The notes beneath the pieces were generated by a model. That model had not been told where the DNA came from. It made no database searches and worked only from the letters and a program-made list of their open reading frames with translations. Of a stretch of 64,000 bases of DNA, positions 59,551-64,000 are shown one piece after another; within the stretch, counting starts at the first letter, position 1, and the number at the start of each line of letters is the position of its first letter. The DNA comes from Phocaeicola coprophilus. Its GTDB lineage: Bacteria > Bacteroidota > Bacteroidia > Bacteroidales > Bacteroidaceae. The stretch lies in the NCBI GenBank assembly GCA_016900015.1, contig JACJJM010000001.1, positions 124,001 through 188,000 of the forward strand, written 5' to 3'. A program made the translations under genes and the position numbers.

Positions 59551-62500
59551 TTACAGTCTGACGAGCGTGACGCCCATCAGTCCGATGACAACATCGTTTG
59601 ACATCGTTTCCAGCTGTAAGCTGCGGAGTTCTTTTTGCCCGTCGAGCGGCAGGTAGAGCAAGGTCGCGGCTCCGCCCGGGATGCGCCGGTCGTTGAATCC
59701 TTTGAGTTTCAAGTCGGTTTCCAGCCGATTGCTCACCAGGCCCGACGCGAGTGCCACGCGGTAGGGGCGCGGGACGTCGTTGCGGAATGCCAGTCCGTCG
59801 AAGTAGAAATCCTGTTCGATAGGCGCCCAGTTTTCAGGATTCATCAGTGGCAGGCTGGTGTGGCTGCCGTCTGCATAAGTCACCGTGATGCGCCCGTTTT
59901 CTATGCGGCATTGCATGTAGTTGGTGCTTCCTGCCAGCATGAGGTAGATTCCTGCCGCCTTGCCCGTAAGTGGGAGGCTGAGGGAGTCGGGATAGTTGTC
60001 CCAGAGCGAAGTGTAGGCGATGTTTTTTCCCTTGGCCGGGGTGCGGAAAGGCACTCCTTGAGGGATGACGAACACGCCGTCGCGTGACAGGCTGCGCAGG
60101 CCGGAGTCGTCGATGTCGGCCGTCTCTTTCGGATGGCACCATTCGCCGATGCCCTGTCGGGGGATTTGGAGCGTGGTGTAGGGCGAACGCGGGCTGTCAT
60201 AGGAGTTTTGAAAAATGTCTGTTACAGAGGCGTTCCAAAGCGAGTCCATCACGACGGGGACATACTCTGCATGGGGGTAGACCGGCAGTGTGGTGCCGAA
60301 TTCGGTGCGTTTCGGTGCGGCATCCTTGGTGACAAGCGGTGTCCACCAGCTCATGTCGCCCTGCTCCATGCGGGCGAACAGCATCCGGTCGCCTTCCTGC
60401 CCGCGGAGCTTCTCCTTAAGGAAACGTGCGTCGTGTGCGTCTATGTCGTGTCCGGCCCAGCATACTTCGATGTCGAGCTCGTCGGTCGTGGGGCAGTCAA
60501 TGCGGATGCGGGGGCAGCCGATGCTTTCTTCCAGGTCGTATTTGACAGGTTGCCCATTGACTGTGATGCGTTCCACTCGTTCTTTACGGGCCGGGATGAC
60601 GAGGCGGATGGCTACGTCTTTTCGGGGGAAACCGGGCTTGATGTGGAAACGGTCGGTGTTTCCTTCGCGGCGGAACGTGAAGTCTATGTACGACGTGTGT
60701 ATGCCGGCATGTCCCCAAGCCTGCGGGAATCCCGGACGGATGGTCACCACTCCGTCGAGCAGGTCAGGAGTGATGCCGAACAGGCCTTGTACCAGTGCCC
60801 GCGACGCCACGCCGACAGGGTCGCCGAAGTCGCGATAGCATTCTCCCCGTGCCGCGTCGTAGAAGCTGATTTGTCCGAAGTTGCCGGGGCTGTTGCCCAG
60901 ATACATTCCGTCGAGCACGGAGCTTTTGAAGAGGTGGAATGCCTCGTCAGTCCGTCCGGCCTGCCAGTAGGCCAGGCACATATGCCACACCTCGGCGAAA
61001 GCCACGTTGTTGATGCTCCAGGAATAAGGCATCCAGTTGGTGGTCGAGATGGTGTAGTAACCGTCGTCGGCCAGTCCGGCTGCTGTGATTGGGATACGCG
61101 GGATGTGGCGTGACACATAGTCCGTTGCCTGGTAATATTGGAAAAGGTCACTCACGTCGGAGTCTATCGCATGGTAGACAGTCCAGATGCCGGGTGATGT
61201 GTGAAGGCGTCTTTTGCCCATGAAGTCCTGGAACTCGGCCCAACAACCTTTGTCTCTCATCCAAAGCCGTTCTTTCAGCGCTTGCTTGATGCGTTCCGCT
61301 TCGTGGGCGTAAGCACTTCCGTCTTCACCGATTTTTTCGGCAATGAGGGCTGCCAGCTTGTTGGCACGGTAGTTATAAGCACTGGAATGAGTCACAGCAC
61401 CGCTGTTGTAGTAGAGCGCATCGCTGGCCCAGATGCAACAGTAGGCATCATAGAGTCCGTCGCCGTCGGGGTCAAAGTTGCGTTTTTCCCAAGCCAGGTG
61501 TGCGGTGAGCACGGGCCACATCTTTCGGGCATAGTCCGTGTCGCCTGTCCAGCACAGGTGCCAGAGCAGCTCGTCCACGTAGCACAGGTTCATGTCATAG
61601 TGGTGCATTTGGTTGTTCCGGTTCGGGTTGCGGCAGATGTAGCCGTTGCTGTACATCTGCGTCCCCCATTTCTTGGCAGCGCGTGCCAGGTTCATGGTGC
61701 TGTCTTGCGTCGGATGTGAATAGACAGGAGGCACGTCAGTCACTTGCGAAGCGGCATAGTTGTCGAAATGCGTGCGGGCGCGGTCGAACCATCCCAGGCA
61801 GTCGCCCGTATAGGCGGCACGCCATCCGTTGAGCGGCATACGCCATCCGCATGCGCCGTGGAGCCATACTTTCCCGTCCCAGATGCCGTCGGCTGCGGCG
61901 GCCAACGCGCCACCAAGGGTGTTGATGTAAGGGTCGGGCGTGTCGATACGGAAGCCGGCTACCAATTTCTTACGGGCTGCTTCGGCTTTCTGATAGAGAG
62001 CCTTTCCTTTGGAGTGCGAGAGCTTTGTCAGTTTTCCGTTGCGATAGAGTATATACGCTTCTTCCTCTTTGCCAAGGCCGATGGATGTGACTACGGGAGC
62101 GACGGTCGTTGAGGCTTCGAAGCTGTCGGCGGGATCTGCTCCCATGTCACCGTTTCGACTCAGTCTCTTGGCACGTATCGGGGCTATCAGGGCCTGAAGT
62201 CGGCTACCGCGCGGTGCGTTGATTTGCCAGATGGCCTCTTCGCAGTCTGGCAGGGGGATGGCTACCATGCGGATGCTGTCCGCACCCCAGACAGGGTCGG
62301 CCATTATATAGGTGCGTTTGCCGGGCGTGTAGCGTGCTTGACAATAGGCTGTGGAGTCTAAAGCCAGAGTGTGTCCGCCAAGGGTCAGCCGGAAAACGAT
62401 GTTCCAGCTTTTGGGTTTGTTATAGATGGCAAAGACCGGCCGGTCGCTTGTCTCCAACCGATAGGCCGTGTGATTGCCATAGAGGGCGCGGGTATACCGG

Positions 62501-62703
62501 TTTTTTCCGTTTACACAGACAAAGTCTTCGCCTTCGGGATAATATTGCAGGCGACGGGCCGTACCCCGTTGTGCCTCGTTGTAAGAGGTCGATTCGGTGT
62601 AGTCGCGTCCTTCCAGCGTGGCTTGTTTGCTTGCCGGTTGGGCAGCCAGAGACAAGCCGGCGCAGAAGGCGTATGCAAGAGTGATGTGTCTTTTTATGTT
62701 CAT
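59551..62703 (-). CDS. DUF4450-type secreted six-hairpin glycosidase-like protein
   Basis: 1050 residues. Signal peptide ends at SLAAQ. N-terminal β domain (about 30-270), an (α/α)6 barrel (about 285-690: LHGACGWRMPLNGWRAAYTGDCLGWFDRARTH, NMHHYDMNLCYVDELLWHLCW, NFDPDGDGLYDAYCCIWASDALYY, SPGNFGQISFYDAARGE) and C-terminal β domains. The layout is that of clan GH-L/M-like glycosidases and fits DUF4450 proteins found in rhamnogalacturonan loci. The acidic pair in WASDALYYNSG and the barrel suggest hydrolysis, but activity is unproved. 48 bases after the next gene upstream. Confidence 0.7.
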   Translation of the reverse strand: MNIKRHITLAYAFCAGLSLAAQPASKQATLEGRDYTESTSYNEAQRGTARRLQYYPEGEDFVCVNGKNRYTRALYGNHTAYRLETSDRPVFAIYNKPKSWNIVFRLTLGGHTLALDSTAYCQARYTPGKRTYIMADPVWGADSIRMVAIPLPDCEEAIWQINAPRGSRLQALIAPIRAKRLSRNGDMGADPADSFEASTTVAPVVTSIGLGKEEEAYILYRNGKLTKLSHSKGKALYQKAEAARKKLVAGFRIDTPDPYINTLGGALAAAADGIWDGKVWLHGACGWRMPLNGWRAAYTGDCLGWFDRARTHFDNYAASQVTDVPPVYSHPTQDSTMNLARAAKKWGTQMYSNGYICRNPNRNNQMHHYDMNLCYVDELLWHLCWTGDTDYARKMWPVLTAHLAWEKRNFDPDGDGLYDAYCCIWASDALYYNSGAVTHSSAYNYRANKLAALIAEKIGEDGSAYAHEAERIKQALKERLWMRDKGCWAEFQDFMGKRRLHTSPGIWTVYHAIDSDVSDLFQYYQATDYVSRHIPRIPITAAGLADDGYYTISTTNWMPYSWSINNVAFAEVWHMCLAYWQAGRTDEAFHLFKSSVLDGMYLGNSPGNFGQISFYDAARGECYRDFGDPVGVASRALVQGLFGITPDLLDGVVTIRPGFPQAWGHAGIHTSYIDFTFRREGNTDRFHIKPGFPRKDVAIRLVIPARKERVERITVNGQPVKYDLEESIGCPRIRIDCPTTDELDIEVCWAGHDIDAHDARFLKEKLRGQEGDRMLFARMEQGDMSWWTPLVTKDAAPKRTEFGTTLPVYPHAEYVPVVMDSLWNASVTDIFQNSYDSPRSPYTTLQIPRQGIGEWCHPKETADIDDSGLRSLSRDGVFVIPQGVPFRTPAKGKNIAYTSLWDNYPDSLSLPLTGKAAGIYLMLAGSTNYMQCRIENGRITVTYADGSHTSLPLMNPENWAPIEQDFYFDGLAFRNDVPRPYRVALASGLVSNRLETDLKLKGFNDRRIPGGAATLLYLPLDGQKELRSLQLETMSNDVVIGLMGVTLVRL

Positions 62704-62751
62704 AAGAATTCCTCGTATGTAAGATTATCGTGTATGTGTTTTTTCTGACTG

Positions 62752-64000
62752 TCAGGGCATAGGCTGCAATCCTTCCCAGCGCACATCCCAGGTCCCGTCT
62801 TGCGGGAATCCCGGATTGTGGGTCGTACATCCGTCCCATCCGGCACACATCATGGCCACAGCTGTGAGCAGTCCGCCATTGCCCGGCAGGTAGCAGCGCA
62901 GTCGTCCGTCCTGGTAATTGTGTCCGTTGGGCAGGTATGTGTTGGTGCGTTTGTCCATTAATAAAGCGCCTACAGCTTTTTCTGGTTCGCCCAGGCGAGC
63001 CGCGTTCATGGCAGTCATCGGATAGTCCCAACCCCATGTCTTGTTCCAATTCCAGTTGTCCCAAATCCAGTCAAGTGTATTCCGCATGTAGTCAGGGCGA
63101 ATCAGGTCGTTCATCGGCAGGATGCCCACAGAACCGAGCACAGCCATGTGGTCAGACGTGAAGCGGATGTCCTTGTAGGTGTCAGTCGCTGTTTCGGCTG
63201 CCAAGTAAAGGCTATCTTCATTATAGGCCAATGGTGAAAGTTTGGCCAACAGTTCGTCCCATTGTGCGTTGCGCTCCAGTCCTTGGCGTTCGCGCCACTG
63301 TTGGGCTGTCTGCAAGGCAAAGTGCCAGTAGGAAAGTTCGAAGGGTGGATTTACAGTCTCGGCGGCACGCAGGGTTTCTTGTGCGGGGATGGCTCCTTTC
63401 AGTACATAGCGGTCACGTTCCGGTTCGTAAGTGGCAAACGAATACATGAAGCGTGCTGTTTCGTCGACCAAGCGTGCATAGCGTGCCAAGGTGCTGTCGT
63501 TCGGGTTGGCACGATAGGCCAGTTCGCTCAGGTAAATGTAGTGCGGTTGTTGCCAGATGAGGAACGAGCCGACGTTGGATGGAGCTTCCTCTCCGCTGGG
63601 ATCGGTCATCTTCATCCAGCGTACGCCGTCGAATCCTTGGCGCGCTGCTATTTCACGGGCTTTCGGTTCGGCTTTGTCATACCAGGCTAAGGTGCGTTCG
63701 AGCAATTCCGGGTGTCCCCAAAGCGGAAGCCATGACTGATGCCACCAAATCATTTCCAAATGGAATTTTCCAAACCAAGAGTTGTAGGTCAGACCTGTCT
63801 CCTGCGGAGGTGTGCTTCCGGCGCATTGGATGGCTAAGAGGTATTGGCTCAGGACGACACGGCGTTCCAGTTCCTTGGCACGAGGGTCTGTGCAATGGCT
63901 GAAATCCACGGCCGCGCCTTTGGTCCAGAAGGATTGCCACGATTGGCTTGCTGCAGCGGCGGTCTCGCCGAAGGGAGGTAGCGGCTTGTTGTCCTGTACA
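62752..64000 (-). CDS. Six-hairpin glycosidase-like protein, partial (5' end beyond the window)
   Basis: The frame is open to the window end; at least 416 residues are visible, starting VQDNKPLPPFGETA. The (α/α)6-barrel pattern includes ERRVVLSQYLLAIQCAG, ETGLTYNSWFGKFHLEMIWWH (a trehalase/GH65/GH95-like barrel segment) and NKTWGWDYPMTAMNAARLG. The C-terminus ends GTWDVRWEGLQPMP. A GTG inside the frame at 63909 is not a credible start. Probably a periplasmic or surface glycoside hydrolase acting on side chains together with the DUF4450 protein. Family number not certain. Confidence 0.7.
   Translation of the reverse strand, partial: VQDNKPLPPFGETAAAASQSWQSFWTKGAAVDFSHCTDPRAKELERRVVLSQYLLAIQCAGSTPPQETGLTYNSWFGKFHLEMIWWHQSWLPLWGHPELLERTLAWYDKAEPKAREIAARQGFDGVRWMKMTDPSGEEAPSNVGSFLIWQQPHYIYLSELAYRANPNDSTLARYARLVDETARFMYSFATYEPERDRYVLKGAIPAQETLRAAETVNPPFELSYWHFALQTAQQWRERQGLERNAQWDELLAKLSPLAYNEDSLYLAAETATDTYKDIRFTSDHMAVLGSVGILPMNDLIRPDYMRNTLDWIWDNWNWNKTWGWDYPMTAMNAARLGEPEKAVGALLMDKRTNTYLPNGHNYQDGRLRCYLPGNGGLLTAVAMMCAGWDGCTTHNPGFPQDGTWDVRWEGLQPMP

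Overview
The window comes from a gut-type member of the Bacteroidales (Bacteroidaceae/Prevotellaceae-like). Evidence: five SusD and three complete SusC proteins plus a SusC fragment, many lipobox proteins, promoters of the TAnnTTTG type, and Bacteroidales marker families (WbqC, DUF2851, HU-like, FAS1 lipoproteins). I cannot name the species. By eye, housekeeping genes are GC-rich and the 41-59 kb island is more AT-rich. I saw no tRNA, rRNA, CRISPR array, transposase or integrase.

Layout. (1) 100-9444, minus strand: Omp85-like barrel, cysQ, SLC13 permease, cysC, cysD, cysN, a sulfotransferase and a PCMD-type secreted protein. Together these import sulfate, make PAPS, transfer the sulfuryl group and remove PAP; this is the gene set of the Bacteroides sterol/steroid sulfation locus. 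(2) 9809-10750: a PfkB sugar kinase. (3) 10931-17966, minus: a surface lipoprotein (DUF5123/DUF4957-like), SusC and SusD, probably for pectic glycans. (4) 19059-25012, minus: dapB, an active signal peptidase I, a second signal peptidase that has lost both catalytic residues, WbqC, an SDR oxidoreductase and uxuA (uronate catabolism). (5) 25118-31629: DUF2851, two divergent secreted paralogues, and between them a wrecked TonB system in which an ECF sigma 3' end is joined to a SusC 3' end, followed by an intact SusD and a thioredoxin-like lipoprotein. (6) 31824-38347: polA, a polyprenyl synthase, an HU-like gene whose leader carries four evenly spaced palindromes, lgt and ychF. (7) 38650-64000, minus: PL11 rhamnogalacturonan lyase, then an eight-gene operon (PL1 pectate lyase, FAS1 lipoprotein, SusC, SusD, two more FAS1/β-sandwich lipoproteins, SusC, SusD) ending at a strong terminator, then a DUF4450 protein and a six-hairpin glycosidase cut by the window edge. 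This is a pectin/rhamnogalacturonan locus.

How the genes fit together: the lyases cut pectic backbones at the cell surface, SusCD pairs with FAS1 and DUF5123 lipoproteins bind and import oligosaccharides, the DUF4450 and six-hairpin proteins probably trim side chains, and uxuA with the SDR feeds uronates towards KDG. Lgt and LepB mature the many exported lipoproteins and secreted proteins. No HTCS or intact sigma/anti-sigma regulator for these loci lies in the window.

Intergenic DNA is crowded with short dispersed repeats: GAATGAAG inverted repeats, CTCCTTTCCG/GGTCGG repeats at six sites, two MITE-like elements with long terminal inverted repeats, and a 190-bp element inserted at the PL11 stop codon. 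Several contribute codons to neighbouring genes.
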